A program made the position numbers and the translations under genes. Under the pieces are notes generated by a model. That model did no database searches and had not been told where the DNA came from. It worked only from the letters and a program-made list of their open reading frames with translations. Positions 28,201-33,560 of a stretch of 33,560 nt of DNA are shown piece by piece. Within the stretch, counting starts at the first letter, position 1. The number at the start of each line of letters is the position of its first letter. The stretch covers positions 1 through 33,560 of the forward strand of contig UZAE01000149.1 in the NCBI GenBank assembly GCA_900617975.1. Reading direction: 5' to 3'. Source of the stretch: Rodentolepis nana. Lineage: Eukaryota; Platyhelminthes; Cestoda; Cyclophyllidea; Hymenolepididae.

Positions 28201-31200
28201 CGTGAAGAAGGAGAATAGCGTAGAAATTCAAACTTAGCAACACCATTGACTTCCGTTTGACATGTGAAAAATATGCGAACACCGTTCGCATTTCTTAAAA
28301 TTCTATTGTTTGTTTGACAGGTATTCAAATTTTCTATTCTCAGAATATCTTTACTAGTCAAATCTATGTGCCCACTACTCTTAGAGTGAACTATGGTAAA
28401 GGAATAATCTTTCGAATAAAGACCATATATGCAACTCAATGGCTTCATAATTTGCATAGATCATAACTCTTTACTATTTATGGAAACACAATTTACTGCT
28501 CAATTGCGATATTCTGCTGCTTCCGGTGTTTAGATAATATATCATGCCTTAGCCTGTAAAAAAATATTTTTTTTGCATTTTCTGTGGGAAATATTAATAA
28601 GGAAATGTCCAGTTAGTGGCATTGACATTGGCTGAATAGTTGTTTATTGATTATTTGTTGAGGAAATTTTTGTGAGACTTCCTCTGTTAGGCTAATTAAA
28701 GCCTCATTTCATTCTAGTAATGGCTAGGCATTGGACCTCATCACATTACCATCACGCAATTCGCTATCAGTTGCAATCATTTTTCTTATGTGCGGGTTTC
28801 TTAAGAACTCAAATTTATGCTCCATAAAAGTAGTTTTGAGTAAATGTGTTGTCTAACTAATAAATTAGAAATAATTGCATCAATTTGCAATATATAGTTG
28901 TAGTAGGAAATGGAAATGCTTCCTATGGTAAGTTTATCTTCGGAATTTGTGATCGGTAATTGTAAAGCTTTTGTTTACTGAAAGCAATCTTAAACCCTTC
29001 AATTCTGGGAATATTCAGGCGAGTTGCAGTTTTATAAGCCCTCTGAATCACTTTTAGATATATGCTGTAGATGAAAGATATTGTTGCATGAGTCTGTGGT
29101 GTTGGCACGCTCAAACACTTCAGATCTCTTTTTGAAAATTGAAAAAAATAGCATTAAAGTGGGATAAACAAATAATTTTTTAAAAACATAAATATAGGGA
29201 TGCTGTATCTGAGCGTGCGATTAGTTCAATAATGTTAGTTAAATAATTGCTTTCTGTGGAAGTCAAAGTTTCGAATGGTTCATTTTGTTTTGTGTCACCG
29301 CAAGAGGCGTGTTTCACTATAACATTATTTATACAACATCGGTTCATTTCCCAATACTTTACCTTATGAATCGATGCAAATTAAATTTCACAATAATCAT
29401 TTTTCCATTTTTTTTCCAAAGTGAATCTAAAATTATTATTTTCTATAAATTTGTGTATGGGCAATAGATATGGACAAAATTACAAAAAAAGCTGATTTTG
29501 AATCGGTGGAGCTAAGATTAGCACCTTCTAACTAACGTCAATAGGTATTCAAGTGGGAAGGAAGGACTTAAAGAAGAATAAGGGAAAGCCTGAGAACAAA
29601 ATTTTGTAACTGACGTGTGATTGGTAATTTGAAGGTGAAAACTCATTTATTCCCAAAATAGACGCGTAGAAAACGATAATTGAAAACAGCACAAAGGAAC
29701 GTGAAAAGGTAAACAATTTGCTTTCAAATGGGAAAAATTAGTAATACACAAATGATCAGATGAAATTTTAAAGTTTTGAGGGGGGGAGGGATTTATGTTA
29801 ACATGGAGATCTTGTACTCTTCTTAGTAGGCTATTTGTTACTACTTAGAAGGAGAACCGATTGAAAAGAGTAGAAGCAATAGAAAGTCAAATTGGCATAG
29901 GTCTTTAAAATATAGAAAATAATAGGCTTAAAGAAAATTGGAAACGTAAACATAATATGGCAAACTCGAATGCAATTTAGTGATATGTGGATGAGAATAA
30001 TGTTAATAAATTGATTTACAATTTTAGCACTGTTACCACTTTCCAATCACATGAAATCCTTAAAACGCCGTAGACTGCAGATAGGTCAAACAAGTAGCCA
30101 TATGTCATTTTCTGTGAATGAATTTAATTCACTTAATAGTTTCTTATTTCTTTAAGGGTCAATTTTTAAGGTTATCATCAGCTCTCTTAGTCAATTTGAG
30201 TAATAAATCATGACGTAGCTTTCATATTTACCCTATATGTGTCTAACTTTTGCCTCACATAAAGGAACTCTATCCAACGCAAACCTGTCGATTAGTCTTA
30301 AATTCAAGTTTGAATTTGATTTTCCATATAATAAATCCTTTCGCACAAACGACAGTTATATTACTAGCCATTTACCGATTGGAAAAATGCCTCAAGGTAA
30401 CGATGGAGGTTATGCTTATACAAAGAGTTGACTAATTTGACACTTTCTACTTTTGTTAACTAACTAACTAACTAGTTGTGTTTTTCCACTCCATTTTCTG
30501 TTTGAATTCTCCTTGTTAATTGCATTTATTGTCTCGCAACCCTTTTCATTAGGAAATTAATTTACTGCCTGATAGATGGTAATGATGGCATAGAATAAGT
30601 ATGGCAATGAAGAGCATCCAAGGACAATTACCAATCGAAGTACCTATCTGCCCCCTTCTGGTTGATTTCTGCATTTTTGAAACTGACTTCGAAATTTGCT
30701 ATAAAATGCTATCTTAATGCTATTAACATTGCAAACACATTGGTTGCAAATCATTGCAATATGTTGATATCGATCTAAATCGGTGTTCAAATAGAAAATA
30801 ACAGAAGGTATTGAACTCTAATTAAACCTCCAGTGGTTAAAATATTGGGTAGCTAAAAAGGTTGAAGGAACATTTGAATTTACCACTTAGAACCATAAAG
30901 TTAACTGTCTGCTAATTTACTTTCCTTAGCGCGATTTCAATGGTCTCCAAATGATCCGGAGATTATCTCAGATGTATTGTTCGCCATCGCCAATGTCCTC
31001 AGTTTCGCGCGAACTACTTACCTGATGCCAGCCTTTGAGGCCCTGGGTCCACTACAAATCTCTTTCACTCGAATGCTGACTGACATCGTTCGCTTTATGG
31101 TTTTATACGTCTTGGTGAGCATGAATAGGCATATCTAACAATAAGTATTACTAGTCTTATCTATTTGCTTAGGCTTCCTGGCTGTGGGTCATCTATAAAC

Positions 31201-32759
31201 CTTAATCCATCCCAGTAAACCCCATAACCATTTTACCAGACAGTTAAATAAAAGACAATTTATTGTCCTTCAACCTGTCTACTGTTACACCCTTTAACTA
31301 CCTAATTTGATGGACGGGGCCGCCAATCTTAAGCTCATTTGAAAATCAAATTTTAAATCGAACCAATTTGGTCATGGTTTCGTAATTTTGGCTGCAAAGA
31401 GGAAAATAGGCTGTGTGTGTTACATGATCATACCTTAGAATTGAAGTAATTTCCATATCTATACCAATTACCATTGTTTGAGGCCGATTATCACTTGAAA
31501 TATCAAGGCAAATAATTAGGAATGGGAACAATTTTAGGTCATTAGGGGGATAACTAAGTTGTGGGAGTGTTTTCCATTTAACTCCAGTGTATTTTGTCTG
31601 GCGTGCTTTCACACGTCTACCCTACCCCCCCCCCTGTTGAGGACTGTCCTTGATCTAATTAAATGTCACTAGGTGTCATTTGAGGTTAGACGGGGACAAA
31701 TAAAAAGTGTAATTAACGCGCTCCAGTGTCCGCCGAGGTAACCAATACCACATCTCAAAAGTGTAAACAAAAAGTGCTCCTTTCTATCAGAGCAATTTCT
31801 CTTTAACTTTTAACCACTTTAATTAACGCGCTACCGAATCCGCTATGCTGATCAATAACATGCCTAAAGTTGTCCTCTGTACTATTTTACTTTACAGGCA
31901 AGTTATTACAGAGATGGCAAGATTTAAAATGAATGAAGAATATGCATAAACTTGACTGAAAATATTCAACATGGTTCACTGTAGATAAACATTGAAATTA
32001 CTTTATAATGGCCCCTTGATGTGTGCTATTGCCTTCAAAACAAAAGCCCCCACGATGGTGCAGTTTTGCGGTCAGTCTTCGTGACGTTGTTATTGAAGAG
32101 CCAAATTAATTAAGTAAAGCTGGGTGGTCACTGCAATTGAAATGCCCTTCAACCCCACCCACACCCGCCACCTCCATCCATCCCCACCCCCGACCATCCC
32201 CAATATATTACTAGGCGTTTACTGCCTCAGACTGAGAGAGCAAGACAGGATTCATTCGTTTAAAAAACTATTCCTTCATAAATGGCTTCAAGTAGCAATA
32301 ATAGTCATCATAATGACAGCGGCATTTCGAGACCAAAGTACAAAGTAAACCAAAGCTTTGTGCCAAGATACCATCAAACTGTGAATAGTTCTGTGTGAAT
32401 TGACACTGATAGACCTTAAGTGCGATCTGGAGACTAACTGCGGCAACAGATTTTTCATTGAATATCTCATTTATTGTATTCACTAGGTCATATTTGCTTT
32501 CATGGTTGGTCTGCATAATCTCTACTGGTACTATGGCATCCAAATGATAAATGATTCACCAAACAGCACTGTAAAGCAACCTTCAACTGAGGTGTTTGAG
32601 GGGTATGTCTCGCTTTCAACCTGCAGCTCGAACGCACGTGGATTAAAAACAAACTCATTCATTTATTTTCTTTTTTTAGTCTGCGACATACGCTTTACAG
32701 TTTGTTTTGGGCCATGTTTACTCAAGTCAGTTTATCAAAACTACCTATTCGTAGACCGG
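2595..32759 (+). CDS. TRPC-type transient receptor potential cation channel, 3'-partial, 11 exons
   Basis: This is the whole gene model: exons 2566/2595-2779, 2893-2995, 4751-5407, 8697-8870, 12030-12197, 12310-12345, 17394-17625, 22639-22920, 30930-31114, 32487-32602 and 32680-32759. The joined frame is open for 739 codons plus one base. In order it shows an N-terminal leader (1-96), ankyrin repeats (about 97-240), the zinc-site motif H249/C253/C255/C258, the TRPC linker with SRSRLNAYRALASPAYMALS (270-289) and EKEFK, the FVAHPNCQQ pre-S1 motif (374-382), S1 (453-472), S2 (505-525), S3 (541-565), S4 (626-646), the GPLQIS S4-S5 linker (652-657), S5 (667-690) and an L-F-W pore helix (721-723). 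This order and these motifs are specific to TRPC rather than TRPM, TRPV or TRPA. TRPC channels are tetrameric plasma-membrane cation channels gated downstream of phospholipase C. S6, the TRP box and the C-terminus lie beyond the right edge. The family call is secure; subtype and physiological role are not. Confidence 0.95.
2780..2892 (+). other. Intron 1 (113 nt)
   Basis: It has a GTATAA donor and a TTTACTATTTAG acceptor. It is phase 2: AG from exon 1 and G from exon 2 make an arginine codon. There are in-frame stops inside. Confidence 0.7.
2893..2995 (+). CDS. TRPC exon 2 (N-terminal leader before ankyrin repeats)
   Basis: The exon completes the split arginine and encodes residues 63-96, from PLHGFQLSMTDLKDAA to TNFEDVR. 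It ends at GTTCGG|GTAAAT in phase 0. The base composition is richer in G and C than the flanks, as in the other exons. The segment leads directly into LTDEERVYMNAA of exon 3, which aligns with the start of the TRPC ankyrin region. It has no domain of its own. Longer read-through ORFs past the donor are intronic. Confidence 0.78.
2996..4750 (+). other. Intron 2 (1755 nt)
   Basis: The intron runs from GTAAAT to a T-rich TTATTTTTAG acceptor and is phase 0. It is AT-rich and broken by stops. Short ORFs at 4120-4317 (+) and 4424-4633 (-) have no motif and no codon bias. No repeat or RNA gene was recognised. Confidence 0.85.
4751..5407 (+). CDS. TRPC exon 3: ankyrin repeats, zinc-site motif and TRP_2-type linker
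   Basis: This 219-codon exon (residues 97-315) is the most diagnostic part of the N-terminus. It opens LTDEERVYMNAASIGDV, then an ankyrin repeat with YMGRNALHLAV (136-146), a second helical repeat (EALLHAISKGLVKIVRVII) and a third with FSPDITPLILSAH (216-228), a TRPC signature. Next comes H-P-I-S-C-Q-C-T-D-C, with H249, C253, C255 and C258 spaced like the zinc-binding site seen in TRPC structures. Then follow SRSRLNAYRALASPAYM and the conserved end IEKEFK. The ankyrin domain forms the cytoplasmic skirt of the tetramer. The exon starts after TTTTTAG and ends AAG|GTTTGT, both phase 0. The ATG at 4775 is internal and not a start, because the eight codons before it are in frame and align with the family. 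Confidence 0.97.
5408..8696 (+). other. Intron 3 (3289 nt)
   Basis: The donor is GTTTGT and the acceptor TTCTATCTCAG; the intron is phase 0. The content is AT-rich and stop-dense. ORFs at 5547-5750 (-), 6226-6483 (+) and 7854-8036 (-) show no family motif. Some stretches between 7370 and 8170 are less AT-rich, but I could not recognise a transposon or gene in them. Confidence 0.85.
8697..8870 (+). CDS. TRPC exon 4: cytoplasmic linker helices
   Basis: The exon encodes residues 316-373 in phase 0 at both ends, from REYLTLVEQCMNFACEMM to AIRFEEKK. The motif D-L-C-R (334-337) followed by an acidic EVEAVI helix, and the closing R-x-E-x-K-K just before FVAHPNC, are the classic TRPC linker between the ankyrin skirt and the membrane. 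The acceptor is CTATCTCAG and the donor AAG|GTCAAT, slightly weak. The TTG at 8712 is an internal leucine, not a start. GC content is clearly higher than in the neighbouring introns. Confidence 0.95.
8871..12029 (+). other. Intron 4 (3159 nt)
   Basis: The intron runs from GTCAAT to TTTTATATTGTAG, phase 0. Open stretches at 9039-9251 (-), 9929-10246 (+), 10457-10657 (-) and 10723-10977 (-) have no recognisable domains and are AT-driven. A small hairpin with a perfect 6-bp GACCGC/GCGGTC stem lies near 11392-11409, too small to call an RNA gene. Confidence 0.85.
12030..12197 (+). CDS. TRPC exon 5: FVAHPNCQQ motif and pre-S1 hydrophobic helix
   Basis: Exon 5 encodes residues 374-429. It begins FVAHPNCQQYLTSIWYG, the strongly conserved TRPC pre-membrane motif that directly follows the EEKK of exon 4. 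It then has a hydrophobic helix at about 407-425 (LSILAVPVLIPVCVLYIL), corresponding to the membrane-embedded pre-S1 elbow. It ends at ATTAAT|GTTAGT. Exon length is 168 nt, phase 0 on both sides. Confidence 0.94.
12198..12309 (+). other. Intron 5 (112 nt)
   Basis: The donor is GTTAGT and the acceptor CTTTCTGCTTTTAG, with a good pyrimidine tract. Phase 0. It is one of three short introns in the gene. Confidence 0.8.
12310..12345 (+). CDS. TRPC exon 6: 36-nt microexon
   Basis: Twelve codons (DSNSLHHTRIGS, residues 430-441) lie between a strong acceptor (CTGCTTTTAG) and a perfect GTAAGT donor, phase 0 on both sides. They supply the short basic linker between the pre-S1 helix and S1, where the family has a similar K/R-I/M-G-x pattern just before a basic, proline-containing stretch and the S1 start. 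Being phase-symmetric, the exon could be skipped without a frameshift. Confidence 0.85.
12346..17393 (+). other. Intron 6 (5048 nt)
   Basis: The donor is GTAAGT and the acceptor GTTTACTTTGCAG, phase 0. It contains a 5'-truncated copy of the interspersed repeat (14430-14577) and an exon-like segment at 13561-13640. The region 12530-12910 is less AT-rich than the rest and may be decayed mobile DNA, but I recognise no protein in it. Other ORFs (13735-14037 +, 14830-15033 -, 16644-16925 +) lack motifs. Confidence 0.85.
14430..14577 (+). repeat. Interspersed repeat copy 1 (5'-truncated)
   Basis: This segment matches the 3' half of the copy at 26079-26395. Shared words include GTAGTTTGAA, GAAGTCAA, TAATAGAC, the near-perfect CGTTGCCCAGGGTGCACCA (14533-14551), and GGAGGTAAGTCTATCGCACA (14555-14574). 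It starts near GTGAGTACC; the 5' half, with ATGGCGGATG and the first inverted arm, is absent. Same orientation as the host gene. Confidence 0.85.
17394..17625 (+). CDS. TRPC exon 7: S1, S1-S2 loop and start of S2
   Basis: The exon encodes residues 442-518 plus the first base of a split glycine codon. It opens ITRAMRCPAMKF, equivalent to the basic/proline motif before S1, then S1 (KFATHCVSHFIFLILLSIA, about 452-470). An acidic loop with a possible N-glycosylation sequon N-T-T at N485 follows, then the start of S2 (ITHVQVGIVLFIA). The acceptor TTTGCAG and donor AGCTG|GTAAGA are strong; the intron after it is phase 1. The long ORF continuing past 17625 is read-through into intron 7, and the ATG at 17379 lies in the intron before the acceptor. 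Confidence 0.94.
18941..19184 (-). repeat. Interspersed repeat copy 2 (antisense, lacks the 3' module)
   Basis: Read on the minus strand this aligns along its length with 26079-26320. Anchors are TCAAATG at the 5' end, GACTTCGGGTTTCACAG, GGGGTGGGGAACAGAAGAG, ACACAAAGGCAGA, GATGAGTACT, GGAAGTGGTCGAATATG, and CAGTTTGAAGTCAGAAGTCAAC at the 3' end (split here as two adjacent matches). The CCCAGGGTGCACC module of copies 1 and 3 is missing. Its 5' end abuts the AT microsatellite at 19185-19211. Confidence 0.82.
19185..19211. repeat. (AT)n microsatellite, 27 nt
   Basis: A perfect alternating A/T run of about 13.5 units. It lies exactly at the 5' edge (minus-strand sense) of repeat copy 2. Confidence 0.95.
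21399..21417. repeat. (TC)n microsatellite, about 9 units
   Basis: A perfect TC run inside intron 7, with no gene nearby. Confidence 0.93.
21942..21993. repeat. 17-nt imperfect inverted repeat (hairpin)
   Basis: The left arm GAAAGCTATGACTTTAG (21942-21958) and right arm CTAAAGTCAATGCTTTC (21977-21993) pair at 15 of 17 positions, with an 18-nt loop between them. The inner nine positions, TGACTTTAG/CTAAAGTCA, are perfect. The loop itself contains a possible AGCG/CGCT mini-stem that would overlap the arm. Function unknown. Confidence 0.75.
22639..22920 (+). CDS. TRPC exon 8: end of S2, S3 and long S3-S4 loop
   Basis: The exon completes the split glycine and encodes residues 520-612 plus one base. 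HFVAEVKHVYYTGFRIYL matches the conserved TRPC S2 end and S2-S3 loop, where W/F-x-E-x-K and G-F/P are typical. S3 is at about 541-565 (YNFMIYCILSLYIASYTLR...). It is followed by a 48-residue hydrophilic segment rich in charged residues, with possible sequons N574-A-S and N586-E-S. The acceptor is TTTTACAG and the donor GAAGCAT|GTAAGG; both flanking introns are phase 1. An ATG-like start inside this exon is not real. Confidence 0.95.
26079..26395 (+). repeat. Interspersed repeat copy 3 (fullest copy, about 317 nt)
   Basis: This copy contains every module seen in the others: TCAAATGGCGGATGTTTTG at the 5' end (as at 33509), CCCTTTAGTTGACTTCAGG, a G-rich and GAACAGAAGAG segment (as in the antisense copy 2), then TTCAGAAGTCAACTGCC. 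It ends with the CGTTGCCCAGGGTGCACCA to ATCGCACACCC module (as in copy 1). AGTTGACTTC near 26118-26127 and GAAGTCAACT near 26308-26317 are perfect 10-nt inverted arms. There is no ORF of note and no clear Pol III A/B boxes. It is followed almost directly by an AT microsatellite. Confidence 0.85.
26406..26425. repeat. (AT)10 microsatellite
   Basis: A perfect 20-nt AT run about 10 nt after the 3' end of repeat copy 3. Confidence 0.93.
27791..27812. repeat. Compound (AT)5(GT)6 microsatellite
   Basis: Ten nucleotides of AT followed by twelve of GT, in intron 8. Confidence 0.93.
30457..30474. repeat. TAAC tandem repeat, about 4.5 units
   Basis: A short perfect four-base tandem in intron 8. Confidence 0.9.
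30930..31114 (+). CDS. TRPC exon 9: S4, S4-S5 linker and start of S5
   Basis: The exon completes a split serine codon (T + CG) and encodes residues 614-674. RFQWSPNDPEIISDVLFAIA is the conserved W-x-P-x-D-P-x-x-I-S-x-x-L-F-A-I-A start of S4. S4 then ends in FARTTYLMPA, lacking the arginine ladder of voltage-gated channels. GPLQIS (652-657) is the hallmark TRPC S4-S5 linker. TDIVRFMVLYVL opens S5. The acceptor is TTTCCTTAG and the donor CTTG|GTGAGC, phase 0. This is the single most conserved exon in the window. Confidence 0.97.
31115..32486 (+). other. Intron 9 (1372 nt)
   Basis: The donor is GTGAGC and the acceptor TTGTATTCACTAG, phase 0. It includes a 10-C run (31625-31634), two similar segments exactly 110 nt apart around 31706 and 31816, and a C-rich stretch at 32147-32200. 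The minus-strand ORFs 31346-31612 and 32268-32543 carry no motif; the latter overlaps exon 10 antisense. Confidence 0.85.
31706..31860 (+). repeat. Diverged direct repeat, 110-nt period
   Basis: AATTAACGCGCT occurs at 31711 and 31821. The match extends loosely into following TCCGC and CAATA words over about 45 nt. Only two units are visible and the intervening sequence is unrelated. Confidence 0.55.
32487..32602 (+). CDS. TRPC exon 10: S5 and outer pore turret
   Basis: Encodes residues 675-712 plus two bases of a glycine codon. VIFAFMVGLHNLYWYYG continues S5 from exon 9 and closely follows the TRPC pattern (V-x-F-A-F-x-x-G-x-x-x-L-Y-x-Y-Y). The extracellular turret INDSPNSTVKQPSTEVFEG carries a sequon at N700-S-T; N696-D-S is followed by proline and is an unlikely glycosylation site. 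The acceptor is TTCACTAG and the donor GAGGG|GTATGT, phase 2, matching exon 11. The long ORF from 32502 reads through the donor into the intron. Confidence 0.94.
32603..32679 (+). other. Intron 10 (77 nt), inside the pore-loop coding region
   Basis: The donor is GTATGT and the acceptor TTTATTTTCTTTTTTTAG with a strong T tract. Phase 2. It is the smallest intron in the gene. Confidence 0.9.
32680..32759 (+). CDS. TRPC exon 11: pore helix and selectivity filter, gene continues off the right edge
   Basis: The exon completes glycine 713 and encodes residues 714-739, LRHTLYSLFWAMF then TQVSLSKLPIRRP, plus one base, ending CCGG|GTAAGC. L-F-W (721-723) is the invariant TRPC pore-helix triplet. The filter that follows is unusual: F726-T-Q-V-S730 where relatives have F-G-L-x-D/E/N. 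The downstream basic R-R-P is also atypical. No later exon with S6 (an LLNMLIAM-like helix) is present up to 33560, so the rest of the gene lies outside. A minus-strand ORF here (32741-32926) is a shadow. Confidence 0.93.
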
Positions 32760-33055
32760 GTAAGCGCAAAGTCTTTGCATATTTTTTTCATAACTTTCGT
32801 CGTTTTAATGAAGATCGAGTTTTTAGGTTCAATTTTTCGTCTAGCTTTGACTCTAACCTTCGAGTTATTTACTGTTCTAGTAGTGATGTCAATAATCGAC
32901 CCGTTTATTAAATGACCATCAAACACTTTTCTCGATCAAATTTTGAAATAATGAAGAGGTTTATCCAATCCGATTTAGCCCTAAAATTCTAATTTACCTA
33001 ACCAAATATTAGGTTTATATTTATGTGCATATGTGCCAAAAATTCATTTTCTTAC

Positions 33056-33077
33056 TATATATATGTATATATATATA
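33056..33077. repeat. Interrupted (TA)n microsatellite
   Basis: A 22-nt TA run with one G at 33065. Confidence 0.93.
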
Positions 33078-33508
33078 GTCAAATTTGCGACGCTGTGAAT
33101 TTGTTGTAATAAAATTTGATCTAAAGGTTCAGTTTATGACCTATTTCCAACAATTCATATAAAATTTAGAAGCCCCATAGCCCACCCCAGAGAAAAACAG
33201 TCAGGTGCTAAACCGAATTTAATTATCCTTTACAGATCATTTGAATACACAAAGGAGATAATAATGAAACTCATGGAGTTCATTTGAGATAGATAATAAA
33301 AATACCATTTTTTCAAGAAAATTACTCATTGCATAGCTTTATCCCACTTTAATACAATTTTCCTCAATGAAGTTAAGGGTGAAGAGGAAGAATAGGAGAT
33401 GAGGATAATCTTAATAAAAGCAGCAGGGTCTGGTATTCGAGCCATTTGGGAGTGCATGAATAAGTGTTTATGGAAATGTCTTAATTACAATCAGTAAGAT
33501 AATTTATA

Positions 33509-33560
33509 TCAGATGGCAGACGTTTTGATGGTTATCATTATCCCTTTAGTTGACTTCAGG
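33509..33560 (+). repeat. Interspersed repeat copy 4, cut by the window edge
   Basis: The last 52 nt match the 5' end of copy 3: ATGGC(A/G)GA(C/T)GTTTTGATGG followed by ATCATTATCCCTTTAG and TTGACTTCAGG. Orientation is +. The remainder lies outside the window. Confidence 0.85.

Larger units (their letters stand above)
22921..30929 (+). other. Intron 8 (8009 nt), the largest in the gene
   Basis: The donor is GTAAGG and the acceptor TTTACTTTCCTTAG, phase 1. It contains repeat copy 3 (26079-26395), an AT and an AT/GT microsatellite, a TAAC tandem and one phase-compatible open segment (23636-23851). Minus-strand ORFs at 27756-28076, 28094-28291, 28185-28457, 28923-29114 and 29831-30046, and plus-strand ORFs at 29285-29467 and 30237-30435, have no recognisable domain. 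Stretches 24250-26078 and 28460-30430 hold nothing I can name. Confidence 0.85.
32760..33560 (+). other. Intron 11, 5' part (at least 801 nt)
   Basis: Starts with GTAAGC, phase 1, and continues past the window. It contains an interrupted AT microsatellite and the first 52 nt of repeat copy 4. No S6 coding exon is visible. Confidence 0.8.

Noticed and set aside
32268..32543. 91-codon minus-strand open frame overlapping exon 10
   Set aside because: It is antisense to a confident TRPC exon and has no motif of its own.

Overview
The window looks like metazoan nuclear DNA: AT-rich, with one gene split into many short exons, all with GT-AG introns and no bacterial-style gene packing. The gene lies on the + strand and encodes a TRP-family cation channel of the canonical (TRPC / Drosophila trp-trpl-trpgamma) type. 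I assembled eleven exons by requiring splice-site consensus, reading-phase agreement at every junction and collinearity with the TRPC fold. Together they encode about 739 residues if the first usable ATG (2595) is the start. The gene runs off the right edge: S6, the TRP box and the whole C-terminal cytoplasmic domain are missing.

Layout: 1-2565 is upstream or 5' intronic sequence with no supportable gene. Exons 1-2 (2566/2595-2779, 2893-2995) encode the N-terminal leader. Exon 3 (4751-5407) carries the ankyrin repeats, an H-x3-C-x-C-x2-C zinc-site motif and the TRP_2-type linker. Exon 4 (8697-8870) and exon 5 (12030-12197) carry the linker helices and the pre-S1 membrane helix. Exon 6 (12310-12345) is a 36-nt microexon. 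Exon 7 (17394-17625) holds S1 and the start of S2, exon 8 (22639-22920) the rest of S2 plus S3 and a long loop, exon 9 (30930-31114) S4, the S4-S5 linker and the start of S5, exon 10 (32487-32602) S5 and the outer turret, and exon 11 (32680-32759) the pore helix and filter.

Organism: a protostome invertebrate. The composition, intron sizes (77 nt to 8 kb) and divergent TRPC sequence fit a parasitic flatworm (tapeworm or schistosome), but this is an inference and no species can be named. The channel would be a tetrameric plasma-membrane, phospholipase-C-linked cation channel.

The two most notable observations are: (1) the selectivity filter after the conserved L-F-W pore helix reads F-T-Q-V-S instead of the usual F-G-L-x-(D/E/N), so the acidic residue expected in Ca-selective trp channels is replaced; (2) an apparently undescribed interspersed repeat of about 320 nt, with internal inverted arms, has four copies in the introns in both orientations (14430-14577, 18941-19184, 26079-26395, 33509 to the edge). 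The rest of the intronic DNA holds microsatellites, one strong hairpin and short duplications. I found no tRNA, rRNA, CRISPR array or complete transposon.
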